64,000 bases of DNA from Tenodera sinensis (Eukaryota > Arthropoda > Insecta > Mantodea > Mantidae): the NCBI GenBank assembly GCA_030765045.1, contig CM060964.1, forward strand, positions 317,012,128 to 317,076,127. The letters run 5' to 3'. Below, in pieces: positions 1 through 10,869 of this stretch. The stretch's first letter is position 1, and each line of letters begins with the position of its first letter. The translations under genes and the position numbers were made by a program. The notes beneath the pieces were generated by a model. That model was not told the origin of the DNA. It saw only the letters and a program-made list of their open reading frames with translations, and did no database searches.

Positions 1-2074
1 TATAGAGAGAGGGTGCAATATGCACCCTACCGAGCATAAGAGTATCGAGAGTAGTGAAGCGGGGACGGTGCAATATGCACCCGAGTATGTCAGGAATGCC
101 TGGATCAACACCTGAGATCGCTTTTCGAATCATCACAGTGCTACTGTTAATATTCTCATAGATTTATATAACATCCTATTAGACAATGCATTTATTGTGA
201 TATCGTTGAGAGCATTTACATTAAGGGTGCAGCGCACAGTATATGGATCTTATATTACCAAAATTCTTCATATTATAGAAACCTCCAACACAACGGTATA
301 CCATCCCCTCAAAAGTGTTGAATATGATTGAGTGAATGGCAGTTGCCTTCATTTGCTCATGTACATATATCAAAAATGTTCAATTTGTTTTATTAAATAT
401 GGTTTGATTTTTTAAAAATACTTTATGGAATTTACAGTTTTGATATTTATTGTAAAGCTGTATTCTGTTACTGCCACATTCCGACAGTTAGCATGGGTGA
501 ATGAAAATGTGTGCTCTGTTTAGATATTTGTCAAGTTTGAGCAAATTATTTCCACACGTTTGTGTAATTGCTAACCATAAGAAATAGGCAGAAACTCACA
601 ACGTCATTACATCTTTAAGTTTCTCCAGCTCAAGCTATCAGTCGGATACATAAAGCACGTTATTTTATTTAGTTTTACAGTAATCACTATATTATCAATA
701 AACACTTGCCTAGACAATTATTCCGTGCTTGTAACAAGTTCATACATTTCAGTTAAAGTGATGATGAAAACGATGATGATGACGATAATGGTCTCTTCTG
801 AACCAAATACCTAAGCTGTTACAAACTCTTCTATCTCTTAAATGGGCTTTCAATTAATTCACTACAAAACGACCACTTCCTTGATATTTTCCCTTCATAT
901 GTCTTCAAGTTCGAAGATAAAGGATACATAACTATGCATGGCGAAACCGTCACATTCTCATAATATATTCTGGAATGTTTTATTTTCCCTTCCACATCTG
1001 TTGCATAAGGCGTCTTGTAAACGTACCATTATGCGAAAATATTTACACGGTGCACATAAAATAACTAAACACGCCTCTAAATATTTAGATCTCGTTAAAT
1101 TTAGACTAATCTCGCTCTGTTTACAGCTTGGGTCCAAAATTACTTCATAGCAGTAGTTTGTTTATTTCACTATTTAAAATGAGCCGTGCTTGCTATTGGG
1201 GAAATCTCAATCTTGATACATTTGGTAGACCTGCTTATGAAATTAAGACCGGCGTGTGCGCAATCTCACTATCTCTATTATTTACATACCGCTGGCACAC
1301 ACTATCCAATATACTATGAAATTGCCAAATATGTGAATGATTTTAATCACCTTAAGGGCTTTTGCAGCTGCCTGGTTATCCGGGCAGTTTGCAATTATGT
1401 TAGAGAAAAATGTATTGTAACGTGAGTAGTAGAATCGCTTTTTATACGAATACTGTGAACATGAATATGATGTTATTCAACCTGTTTCCCGCCACGAGTG
1501 CAATATAAAAGTGTGAGATACGCGGCATGACAAGGTTCGGAGGGGGAACTTGGCACCTTGACCTATAGAAGAACTTTGTACAGCCATGGAAAATATGATT
1601 GAGAGCATTAGGAGAGCAATTGTATTTGTTTCTGATAAAGTTCCTCATTGAGTGTGTAGTGTTAAGGGCTCGTCGACTACTAAGTCATTAAAGCCCGTGT
1701 TACTGGTAAAGGAAGGGAAGGTGTAGCAAACTGCCTATTTATGTGTCCGACAGACGATAGACTATCAATAAACTCAGCTGTATGTTGGAAATATCGACTT
1801 CTGTAAACCGCGCTGCAACACGACGTAGAACTTAGAAATATTCTACTCTCATAATTCGCTCAGTGATTTTTTCCATGGTTGTATCTATGTGTATCTTAAA
1901 ATTTTCAAATGTGTGACTAACCTGGTGGAGGTTTTACGTTGTGTGAGAGAATGTTATATACATATATGGGAATATTAACGGCAGCACCGTGTTGATTTGA
2001 AAAGAGATGTCAGGTATTGTACAGGCATTCCTCACATATTCTACTCTTCTAATGCGCTCAATCATTATCCACGT

Positions 2075-2075
<1 letters not shown>
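1..2075. other. stretch with no recognised gene
   Basis: AT-rich sequence with only short reading frames (80 codons or fewer) that lack any motif I know. A short hairpin pair lies at the very start and is listed separately. A small GAT-rich patch sits near 760-790. I see no splice-bounded exon chain, RNA gene or transposon end here. Confidence 0.6.
11..82. repeat. pair of short hairpin repeats
   Basis: Two near-identical hairpins occur 56 bases apart. At 11-27 the arms are gggtgca and tgcaccc around the loop ata; at 67-81 the arms are ggtgca and tgcacc around the same loop. A partial match (gggtgca) recurs near 225. They may be the edge of a repeat cut by the window start. Function unknown. 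Confidence 0.45.
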
Positions 2076-2107
<32 letters not shown>

Positions 2108-2345
2108 GACATCCTCCAACATCGTGTCATATCGGACGAATGAATGAAATGAAATGAAATGGGTGAAAAGATGCTCAAATGAGCCCGAGGTCCATGGAGC
2201 TTTAAGTTACCCGACATTCGTCTTCTCAGGGTAGGGAAAACCTCGGAAAAAAACCTTACCCGGATAACTTACCCTAAGCGAGATTCGAACTCGGGAGCTC
2301 TTGAACGTGAGGCAGACACGCTAACCATCACGCTACTGATGGAGA
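2076..2345 (-). repeat. SINE-C copy (tRNA-like head, poly-A tail)
   Basis: A minus-strand SINE whose poly-A tail reads as 28 T at 2076-2103. Its tRNA-like head lies near 2280-2340, where a B-box-like gttcgaatc is readable on the minus strand. It is clearly homologous over its length to the copy at 37445-37710, including the block reading cccgaggtccatggagct. No clear target duplication was found at this copy. A SINE-A-like fragment follows immediately. Confidence 0.75.
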
Positions 2346-2414
2346 GGTGAAATGAGATGAGACAAAGGAGGCAGGATAGCACAGAGTAGGTTTCCTACAA
2401 GTAACAGATTGAAA

Positions 2415-2740
2415 CTCCCTGATGGCAGTTCGTAGAATCGGGTCCTTTTCCCCCATGCAGCTCACGCATCCCACTTTAAGGGGGGCGGACTGCATTCGGA
2501 GACCGTTCCCAATCCTGAAGGCGAAGCTTTACAGAAAGCATAAGCATATTCCCTGCCATGCAACGTCGACTCCCGCCTACACTTGCAACCCTGAATTAGT
2601 CAAATATAATTAAGTGAAGTGAAATGAGAAGCAAGGTGAAACTGAGGGATAGGATAATTAGGATAATTAACCTTCCCAGCATTCGGCTAGCGATCCGGAA
2701 AAACACCATGGATCAGGAAGATCGGCTACGGGAATCGAAT
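2415..2740 (-). repeat. SINE-A fragment, subfamily 2
   Basis: On the minus strand this carries a degraded tRNA-like head near 2720-2740 (ggaatcgaatcc on the plus strand) and the central block ccttcccagcattcg. Its distal part (2425-2600) resembles the GC-rich body of the full-length copy at 14361-14988, including the shared gaagtgaaat stretch. Boundaries are approximate and I saw no target duplication. Confidence 0.55.
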
Positions 2741-2840
2741 CCACGAATGTTTTTCCTTTGGGGTAACTCTAACCTTCGTCAGTAAACGCTAAAACACACA
2801 TGAAAACTGTTGGTTCAAAGCAATTTAGAACGCTCTAAAG

Positions 2841-3145
2841 CAGGGATGCCCAACTTCCTCTTTTTGGAGGATCTTAAGTAATGAGCGGCTATACCCCACT
2901 CCATTCCTTCAGTCGGAAGGACAGACAGTAAGTATCAAGTAACGGACATGTGGTCGTTTCTAAGTCATACTTTGACTTTTCTGGGAATGTCCTTAGAAGA
3001 CTTCTTCATTCTGGATCATTTTTGAATAAATGGTAAACATAAGAGACAGACAAAGCCCCCTACTAAATACAAAATGTGGATCTTGTTAAAACACAAAATT
3101 TATGTCAAATACTTTCTTTTGAGTGAACCATTTACGACATACTCT

Positions 3146-3184
<39 letters not shown>

Positions 3185-3775
3185 CAGATAGCAATATGTT
3201 ATTTTTTTTCTCTTGGCCTTGCAAAGAGAACGGAATTTCAAAGATATCGCATAGCAACCAGCCTTAAAACATTTCACTATCACCTAAGGTTTACTGTATT
3301 CCTATATTACCCTTGCACCTACAATAAAATTAATAATGAGATAATTTCTGAAAATGCATATTTCGATTAAAATAAAATAGAGAAATAAGCGTTTGCAAGA
3401 ATAGTTTGTATCAGTGAGTACAGCTCTACATATATTTGCGAACAGAGTTTCTTCAAATTGAACTGTATTAAAAGTCTGTATTGCAATATGTTACGTCACG
3501 ATCACTTGGTGTATCTTCTAAGGCTATGCACTTCGACTTTGTCACCAAATATTGATAGACTTCTTAAACGTAAGCAGTACCAAACAAGTCACTAATGAAC
3601 AGATGTTTATCACATAAGATTTGAAAGTGCTTTCGTAAATCAAACGCAACGTACATGTCACCAACCCGCCGCTGCATCACAATGCACGGCTGGAGGTTAA
3701 AGAGGACCAAAGTCCGCGTATAGTGGAGGGAGGCAAACCCAACTCCCCCTCTTTCACAAATGTTGGACATCGCTG
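2841..3775 (+). mobile_element. non-autonomous hAT-type transposon, 935 bp
   Basis: The ends are CAGGGATGCCCAAC on the left and, read inward from the right, CAGCGATGTCCAAC: 12 of 14 match, and both follow the usual hAT CAGNGNTGTCCAAC pattern. The flanking 8-mers are ctctaaag (2833-2840) and ctcttaag (3776-3783), differing at one base, as expected for an old 8-bp hAT target duplication. It is homologous almost end to end with the element at 11329-12294. Its middle (about 2985-3395) is related to the core of repeat family A at 7404-8466. A 38-base T run lies inside at 3147-3184. There is no transposase frame; the longest frames cross the T run and look like noise. Confidence 0.85.
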
Positions 3776-4250
3776 CTCTTAAGCTTTAGTTAAAACTATT
3801 TAGTTGCTTTGTTATTTCTAACTCTTAAATGTCGGAGGTTAACCTTTGTGCTGAAGGACAGCGTTTATCTAGTGAACAACATGACAGTTAACAATCCAAC
3901 CCCAAAAGCGTTAATGCCCAGAGGTATTTTAGCACGGCGTCAGTAACGCGGCTTACTTGCGTCATCGTTGCGCTATTTCGCGGTTGCCTCGAATTTTGCG
4001 GTTGCTGTGGACTGGCCAGTTTACACCCCTAGTTGTACCTCTGTAATGTGAATTTATTACGTAGTTTTATTTTTCTAATACAACAGTGGCTGCGGTTATT
4101 CAAAACCGCTTCTCCCAGTGCACAAAATTCCATCGTTTATACTTCCTGAAAAACTAATTCTCTATAAAGCGTTACACAGTGTTGCAGCAGCAAACGTTCG
4201 TGATATTCGGTTGTCGTAGTAATAAAAGAATTTAATAAAAAACCGGAAAT

Positions 4251-5088
4251 TAGGTATGGGCCGATATCAGTTTTTCTCAACACTCGATAATGGTAGTTTT
4301 CACGAAACCCGATACTTCGATACTCGATACCATCATTTCTACTTCTAGTTTTAGTACAAAAGAGAATGTTGGGAGAACTGTGTAGTGCCAATGACATTAA
4401 TTAATTAGGTGCACATATTTAATGAGACAAAATTACTTATTTTTAAACTCTACATTAGAAATTTAAAAGCAAAATGCGTTTTTGAAACAGTCCACTTTTA
4501 CAAGTTTTTGTTCAAAAGTAATGTTACTGTACATTCCTGGAAATTTCTCGGACTTAGCAGCAGGTGACATCTAAAATAAAATAAACAAAAGTTTGTGAGC
4601 TGATTGATTTTTACAAGTATGTCAGTATTACACGACTATCCCTCTATAGGTATCCGAAAATCTGAACAAATAGTAATTTATTTTAGTTGATTAATTTTAG
4701 ATGGAGAGAGAAAAAGTTGTCTGTTTACCTGAGTTGATATTTCTAATTATCTACAGACAAGAAGTAATTCCTAGAAAGTTGAACTCAACTTGTAATTAGT
4801 CAGGTTCTTGTTTGACTTGCAGTGAGATAATTAGATGTTTGGGTTTGCACTTTGCACTGAATAAGCAAGTTATTGGAGCAACGGTCTTCCTGACTCTGTC
4901 TTTGTCTCTACTGTTTACGTCATTGCGACCAACTTAAGCAATAATATTTTGTGATTTTAAAATAAAATAAAAATTGCAGAATCACCACCGAAGCATCGAA
5001 AAAGTACCGAGCAAATTTTCTGAGGTATCATTTGATGTCGATACCATGCAAGTATCGAGGTATCGGAAATATCGAGGACCCATTCCAA
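4251..5088. mobile_element. hAT-like MITE with GATA-rich ends, 838 bp
   Basis: Both ends carry a tatggg/atgggt-type hexamer followed by repeated cgata/gatac words. The left end begins taggtatgggccgatatcag; the right end, read inward, begins ttggaatgggtcctcgatat. The flanking 8-mers are ccggaaat (4243-4250) and ctagaaat (5089-5096), matching at 6 of 8. That length and the terminal words fit a known type of hAT repeat with runs of TATCGATA-like motifs. The interior is AT-rich with no transposase frame. Ends are degenerate, so exact termini are uncertain. Confidence 0.6.
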
Positions 5089-5132
5089 CTAGAAATGTTA
5101 GCGATAAGCACTTTTGAGTACTTAATTTGGTC

Positions 5133-5250
5133 ATGTGCCGGTCTGGGTGGCTAGTGGTATGCTGCTGTGCTACTGGTCCCAAGGTCACGGGTTCAAGCCT
5201 AACCGAAGCGTGCTCAAGAACCATAGCCCCAATTTCCTGCCATGTAAAAG
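5133..5250 (+). repeat. SINE head related to SINE-B
   Basis: A tRNA-like head starts at ccggtctgggtggct and carries a B-box-like cgggttcaagcc near 5188-5200. It resembles the head of the SINE-B copies at 9739 and 44009, which begin tcggtctgggtggctcag on their own sense strand. The A-box region lacks several bases, so this copy is broken. The body after about 5210 is not clearly the same as SINE-B. It is not a functional tRNA: no acceptor stem pairs. Confidence 0.6.
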
Positions 5251-5505
5251 AACTTAGGCATATCTTATTTATAGATTATACGACAACTTTCGATAAAATT
5301 GTGGAATATGCTAAACAAAAAAAGGAATCCCACATCATGTGATGCCACTAATTAAAAGTATATGAAAAAAAATGAATCAAAGAGGTCCAATAAAATTGAC
5401 AGGATGAATTAGATAAAGTTACCTGTTTTTTGACGACATGATAAGATTATGGAAGTAAATAACAACGGTAGGAATTAACTTAGGAAATTGAATAATAAAC
5501 CTTCG

Positions 5506-5568
5506 CAGATGACCAGATTTTAATAGCAAAAACAGAAGACGAACTGCGAAGAATGCTATAACGCTGTA
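5506..5568 (+). pseudogene. LINE reverse-transcriptase fragment (FADD box)
   Basis: The plus-strand frame reads TFADDQILIAKTEDELRRML and then stops. FADD (5512-5523) is the form of the YXDD catalytic box typical of non-LTR retrotransposon reverse transcriptases, and the following hydrophobic strand and acidic-rich helix fit that family's usual order. Neighbouring sequence from about 5340 to 5700 is probably the same relic but is broken by stops and frameshifts. Only this motif block is convincing; the clade cannot be told from it. Confidence 0.7.
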
Positions 5569-5569
5569 G

Positions 5570-5969
5570 GTATATGCAGAATGCAAGGGATGCATATATC
5601 TTCTTGTTTTAGAAGGGGCGAAAGTGACTAAGCTGCATAATAATGAAAAGTTGAAACACTTAAAACCGAGACACAGCGATCACAATGATACATACACAGA
5701 ATTGTCAAGAGCTATTATTTAAAACAAGTGCACTCTTTGGATTCTGAGGCAGAAATTCCCATTTTCTGTGTAGTGTGTCTGGTAGATATGCGTATTCCTA
5801 AAAAGTGGATTTCACAATTGTTTTTTCAGCTGTTAAATGATTTTCAATTGTACAAATGTACAACTGTGTTTATAATAGAAAATCAAGCGTTGACACCACA
5901 GCAAACATATTTCAACTTAATCATCACCATCAGACTTATGAATATCACGGTGGTTTCATTTGTCTTTCA

Positions 5970-6015
<46 letters not shown>

Positions 6016-6584
6016 ATTTATATTCCGCCTTTAACTGCAATTGTCACATCAGCGACCTTTTTACCTTTGAAACATATTGCCTATCATGTACAGTTGTTTT
6101 TCTTTGGGGTTTGTGCAGTAAGCGTTCACATTTTCTTTCATGCAACCAGACCGGGGAGGATAATGTATAATATTGGCTGGACAAAACTTCCCACTCCCTG
6201 CAGGGAATGAAAACCGCGACCACTCGCACAGCTGGAAACAGTTCCTTCTTGAAAATCAGTAGAAACAATCAAAATAGTTATCCTGAAAAGAGCATGAACA
6301 AAAAAGTCATGTATATGAACATTTCCATGCTGTCAGATTGCCTTTTCCCTTTGAAGAATAAATATTCCTTTTCTGGGATCTATTTTAGCTAAAATGTTTG
6401 TAATTTCCTTTCACGTAAAATTATTTTCTTTGATGTTTTTTCCAGGAAATAAGACATTTCGGTGGTGAGCGACTAGGATTCTCTTTGAATACGCTCCTGC
6501 AGAATGTTCCAACATTTGATGGAGGTTTTCTCGTACCGTACCAAGTCCATATGAACAGCTATTCAAAAATCATTTGTATTTGAG
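5570..6584. other. stretch with no recognised gene
   Basis: Apart from the CT microsatellite I see nothing interpretable. The 160- and 104-codon frames that span it owe their length to the dinucleotide run and have no recognisable domain. Confidence 0.5.
5973..6013. repeat. (CT)n microsatellite
   Basis: An uninterrupted CT dinucleotide run of about 40 bases. It creates the longest frames around 5.7-6.2 kb, which are low-complexity artefacts. Confidence 0.95.
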
Positions 6585-7401
6585 TTATAAAAATCTGATG
6601 TGTTGCAGTCACATGACTTTCTGTACTCATGTACTAATCATTCAATACCTTCTTCGTTTAGGTGAGATAACCATTTGCAGATATTATGTTATGGTTTATT
6701 TCCTTCTAGGTTCAAGTGGAATATGAAAACACAGTAGGCTTTCAGCGATAGTAAAATGTTTTAGAGCTTTGATATTTCGTTCTCTTTGCACGGTTAACAC
6801 ATAAAAAAATGAACAACAATGCTGCATGTGACGAAAATTTGTTTTCCGAAACAGACACAAATAACAAGGAATATCTCCAAAATGATTCACTCTACAGAAA
6901 AATTTATTGGGACATAAATTGTGTCCGTTGGCAAGATCTACATTTTTTTGTAGAGTAAGAATTTGTCGGTATGTAAGATTTGAAGCTTTCACGGCGAACG
7001 TTAGTGATCAATTCTTCACGGGTGATCAGCCCTGTTAAGTATGTGAAGGTCGAGCTTTCGGCCATTGTATACTCCATGGCCATCTTCAGGACTAAAAAGA
7101 TTTTTAACACGGCTAATCACCAGTGAAGAATTGATCAAGAATTTGTCTATCTCTTACGGTTTATGAGTTATTCAAGTGATCCAGATTAAACAGGACTACT
7201 TAGTCTATAGCCAGAAAATTCAAAATATGCATTTCAATTGTCATAAAAATATCTTAAACATACATTGTTTCAATCAAAATTTTCGAAAAATTTTCCATGT
7301 AAACGGTAGTATAGGTTGGAGCAATTTTCTTCATAATTTTCATGTCGCATCCTTGAAAGACAAACTTATTTAACTTTGGTTTTCAAACGACTTTTCGTTT
7401 T
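6585..7401 (-). repeat. family A repeat copy, truncated, interrupted
   Basis: This is a minus-strand relative of the element at 7404-8466. Shared landmarks include the block around gacataaattgtg, the block tctacatttttttgtagagtaagaatttgtc, and the end block actttggttttcaaacgac. It stops abruptly at the point where the plus-strand copy begins, and lacks the terminal palindrome, so one end is lost. A 169-bp MITE is inserted in its middle. Confidence 0.7.
6968..7136. mobile_element. 169-bp MITE with 11-bp direct flanks
   Basis: The insert separates two copies of aagaatttgtc (6957-6967 and 7137-7147); the uninterrupted family A sequence has this block once. Near its right end it carries ggctaatcac...gtgaagaattgatc, and the inverted counterpart gatcaattcttcac...gtgatcagcc lies near 7008. 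The terminal inverted repeat is therefore about 26 bp but starts about 40 bp inside the left edge. The middle contains ggccatcttcagg with an inverted tcggccat-type word. The superfamily is unclear; an 11-bp duplication is unusual for small cut-and-paste elements. Confidence 0.65.
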
Positions 7402-7403
7402 TA

Positions 7404-8466
7404 CTTTCTCTACTGGTAAGTAGGGATAGTATTGTATTCCACCCAAAAATTCGATGTCGAGATTTCACCGGAAATACATGTTTTTAGGCCCCCTGAATCC
7501 AAAAAAAGCATTTTTAGAAAAAGGTCCATGTGTGTGTGTGTCTGTGTGTCAGTCTGTCAGTCTGTCAGTCTGTCAGTCTGTCAGTCTGTCAGTCTGTGGA
7601 CAGCATAACTCAAAAACGGAAAGTCGGTTAAAAACCAAAGTTGGTATTTGAGTTTAATATATTTCAAGGATGTGATACGAAGATTTTGAAGAAAATAGCC
7701 CCACCCTAAACTACCCTTTACATGGAAAAATTTTCGAAAAGTTTTATTTTCTTGAAAATGGCTCTAACGATTTTTATTAAAATGTCATATGTTTGAGATA
7801 TTTTGATGACAAATGAAATGCATATCTTGAATTTTCTAGCTATAGCCCCTGTAGTCGTATTTACTCTGGACGACTTTTGCATAACTGGTAAACCGTTAGA
7901 GATAGACCAAATCATACTATACAAAAATGTAGATCTTGCTAAAATACACAATTTATGTCTCAATAAATTTTCTTGTAGGGTGAACCATTTCTGAGATATT
8001 CCTTGTTATGTGTGTGAGTTTCGGAAAACTTAGAACTTTCGTGAAATGGATCAACGCTGTTTATTTTTTTTATGTGTCAAGTGTGCAAAGACAACAGAAT
8101 CTCAAACATTTGACTATCGCACAAAGCCTACTATATTCTAACATTCCCTTTGCACCTACAACGAAATAAGCAATTAAGATAATTTGTACAAATGTTTGTC
8201 TCAACTAACGCGAAGATGATCTTGGAATAAGTTTGTAAGAATGGTTAGTACAAGAGTAGAGAAAGTCATGTGAGTGCAACACATCAGATTTTTAGTTATG
8301 ATGCCCAAAGACTGACAGACACACGTAGACACGGACTTTTTTTCTAAAAATGCCTATTTTAGTTTATTCAGGGGGCATCAAAATATATATTTCCGGTGAA
8401 ATCTCGACATCGAATTTTTGGATGGAATAAAGTACTTTCTCTGTTTACTATACGTAGTACAGAAAG
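7404..8466 (+). mobile_element. family A element, complete copy, long inverted ends
   Basis: A 1063-bp element whose two ends are inverted copies of each other for roughly 170-210 bp. Both contain aattcgatgtcgagatttca, then accggaaata, then cccctgaat, then tttttagaaaaa, then a GT-rich stretch and a cataactcaaaa-like block. It is flanked by TA at 7402-7403 and 8467-8468, compatible with a TA-targeting element. The right terminus itself folds (tactttctctgtttac with gtacagaaagta). An 8-base minisatellite (cagtctgt, six units, 7550-7597) lies inside the left arm. No transposase is encoded. Relatives occur throughout the window. Confidence 0.75.
7550..7597. repeat. cagtctgt minisatellite, six units
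   Basis: Six perfect tandem copies of the 8-mer cagtctgt inside the left arm of the family A element, expanded at the position where other copies have a plain GT run. Confidence 0.95.
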
Positions 8467-8827
8467 TAAATGTGAAAGTTATACCCTAACTAAAACTCGT
8501 AACAAACGTTTAAAGTGTCCTCTTGTTTGCACTCGTTGGACCATTGGCTTGCCACACCCTTTCTAATGCTCCCGAACTATGTCCAATGGCTTCATAGGTT
8601 AAGTGATACGTTGCTCTAGCATTTTTGCATTCGCAATGTTTGCTGCATCAACAAACATTCTTATTTTACCGCTAGTATTTTTACAGCTTAAGGTATTGGT
8701 AATAATTTGGCTGTTCCGTCTTCAGTGCCACTCTTTATGGATCTGCCTACAGATCTCCCTTTCAGACTACATTTTCATTTTTGTTTCTGTAGTCACGTGT
8801 TAGTGTGCGCATTCCGCTGTCGCTTAA

Positions 8828-9549
8828 GGGGACCCTCTGATACCAAAATGGCCAAAAAAGCTATTTTTTTTTTCAGAATACATTTTTTGAAGAAATGCTG
8901 TCTTCAATATGTCCAGAATATGGCCATTAAATATTATGTGTCAAATCCACCTGGAAGTTGGTGTATTTCAAATTTATTTAGACTCTTGCAACATTTCCAG
9001 TAAGTGTGTTCCAAAACTTTAAATAGCTTTTTCTCCATATAACAATTTTTGTACTTTGGGGTAAACTTTTTTGCAGTAAATATTGATGGATAAATTTGCA
9101 ATTTTCCGGATATGTAGAATATAACTTGCTAAATAAAACTGTGCATTGGTTTGTTTATCACACTCATACATAAAGGTATATGTTTTTTTTTCTTTGTAAT
9201 TATTAGCAATATTTCCTTTTATTGTATTCTAAATATTAAAAAAAATTCATATTTGTAATAAATATTAATATTTTGGAAAAATAATGCACAGTTTTATTGC
9301 ATAAGCATAGAAAAACTAGCATACCAAATTTCAGGCTTCTAATTTAATTCTAAACTGCAAAAATATACCTTTTATTACTATTCGATTGCTTCCAAAAACA
9401 CAATAAACATTTTTTAGTTTCAAAATTATTTAATACAGAGCAGTGAAACTTATACCAACAGTATATTATGGCAGATACAGCTTAATCTAAAAATGTCATT
9501 GAAATAGGTTAATTAGGGAGGAAAGTCCATTTAGTACCAGAGTGCCCCC
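8828..9549. mobile_element. TTAA-flanked MITE, 722 bp
   Basis: The element is bounded by TTAA at 8824-8827 and 9550-9553. Reading inward from each TTAA, the left end is ggggaccctctgatacc and the right end is ggggggcactctggtac, and both continue into aaatgg. This is a terminal inverted repeat of about 24 bp with few mismatches. TTAA duplications are typical of piggyBac- and Kolobok-type elements; the G-rich terminus fits either. The interior is very AT-rich and codes for nothing recognisable, so this is a non-autonomous derivative. Confidence 0.8.
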
Positions 9550-9738
9550 TTAAGGTCCCTCACTTCATTATTTACATTAAAAATCTGCAGTTTTCTCTGT
9601 CTTCAGTTTGTTAGGTAATATACTTTATTAATAGTTAGTTTTTGAGTTGCTTAGCGTTAACGTTCGTTAATGCGATTAAAAGCAACAATTGAAGCTTGTA
9701 ACCAAGCAGATGGCAATAAGTTGCATCGGGAATTTGAG

Positions 9739-9965
9739 AAAAAAAATTATTTTGTTGTTTAACGAGCTCTCAGTTGCCAGGAACACATTAGCGTCGCTGG
9801 TGTGCTGGAATTTCTTCCCGCAGTTCTTATACATGCCAGTATATCTGACATGGAGCTGTCGTTTTTAAGCACACTTAAAAATTATCGGTCTCGGCCTGAT
9901 ATGAAGTCGCGACCTTGGGATCAGTAGGCGAGCGTCTAACCAACTGAGCCACCCAGACCGACAGG
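9739..9965 (-). repeat. SINE-B copy with target duplication
   Basis: A minus-strand SINE: the tRNA-like head is at 9890-9962 (plus strand reads ctaaccaactgagccaccca at its end) and a short A-rich tail at 9739-9745. Flanks are gggaatttgag (9728-9738) and gggaaatttgag (9966-9977), a target duplication with one inserted base. The body word cgtcgctggtgtgctggaat is shared with the copy at 44009-44243. The B-box region (tgaagtcgcgacc) is eroded. Confidence 0.85.
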
Positions 9966-10231
9966 GGGAAATTTGAGTATAATTATTGCAGTTAGCCTTT
10001 CGGTTATTCATTTCATGCGCACGCAAAAATTATGTAGGCCGTGCAGTCGGTAACTGTCATGAAGCTGCAAACTATTAGATGGCGTTTACAGGTCTAGGAC
10101 CACTGAGTTATTCAACTGTTGCCACTGCTTATTGTCGCGTAGCTGAGACACTATCAGTAGTACCACAAACTATGGATCGAGGAAGACAGTGTTCATGACA
10201 CCCCTTATAAGGACGAACTCATTCAACGGAA

Positions 10232-10477
10232 TTGGATTGGATTGGATTTGGTTTAAGGGCGCTCAACTTCTAGGTCATCAGCGCCCTTAACAGACTCATG
10301 GCAATAGCCAGATATAAATTTCACTCAAAAAATAAAAATACTAGCAACAAGAAAAATATACAAGGTAAAAATCAGTGGCAATAGCTAGATATGAAACAAG
10401 GTGATAAATATGTCCAAAATCAGAAACAGATAATTAAAAATTTTAAATCCTCAAATTTATATTGCATTGCGCTAACA
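10232..10477 (-). mobile_element. LINE-like 3' tail with hairpin and 13-bp duplication
   Basis: A 246-bp insertion is bracketed by identical 13-mers, tcattcaacggaa, at 10219-10231 and 10478-10490. Its left edge, read on the minus strand, ends in tandem CAATC-like pentamers. Just inside is a hairpin with 11-bp perfect arms (ttaagggcgct at 10253-10263, agcgcccttaa at 10280-10290). A 3' stem-loop followed by a short tandem tail, 5' truncation and a target duplication are hallmarks of target-primed insertion by a LINE or a SINE sharing its tail. No coding part is present. Confidence 0.75.
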
Positions 10478-10869
10478 TCATTCAACGGAAGCGCTTCTGA
10501 TCCAAACATTAACACGATGGCCTTAACGTAGGTATAGTGTTTCTCAGCATCGCATGGAGCAGTTCACGTATCAATATCATTACGGCCTTGGGCTGTAAAG
10601 GACTGTTGCGCTGCAGGGTTAGTTAATTAGTAGCAAATTACCTTTTTTCTGAGTTTTTTTTTTCCAATAAGAAAGCATTCAAACAGAAATTGGTCCTTGT
10701 GCAAGCTTCTAGAGGGAAGAAAACCTTTTTTCTGAAGAGAAGGAAATACTTGGATAAACATCGCAGTCAGTGCTATATAACTATGACTCGTGACTTAGTT
10801 TATGTTTAGAACATGATATGTAGTTAAAAAAGCTAACATGTGTTCATTGTGCTCTCTTTGTACTTCCAA

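Noticed and set aside
3074..3370. 98-codon phenylalanine-rich frame
   Set aside because: It crosses a 38-base T run inside a hAT element.
5728..6210. 160-codon frame
   Set aside because: It is open mainly because it crosses the CT microsatellite, and it has no recognisable domain.
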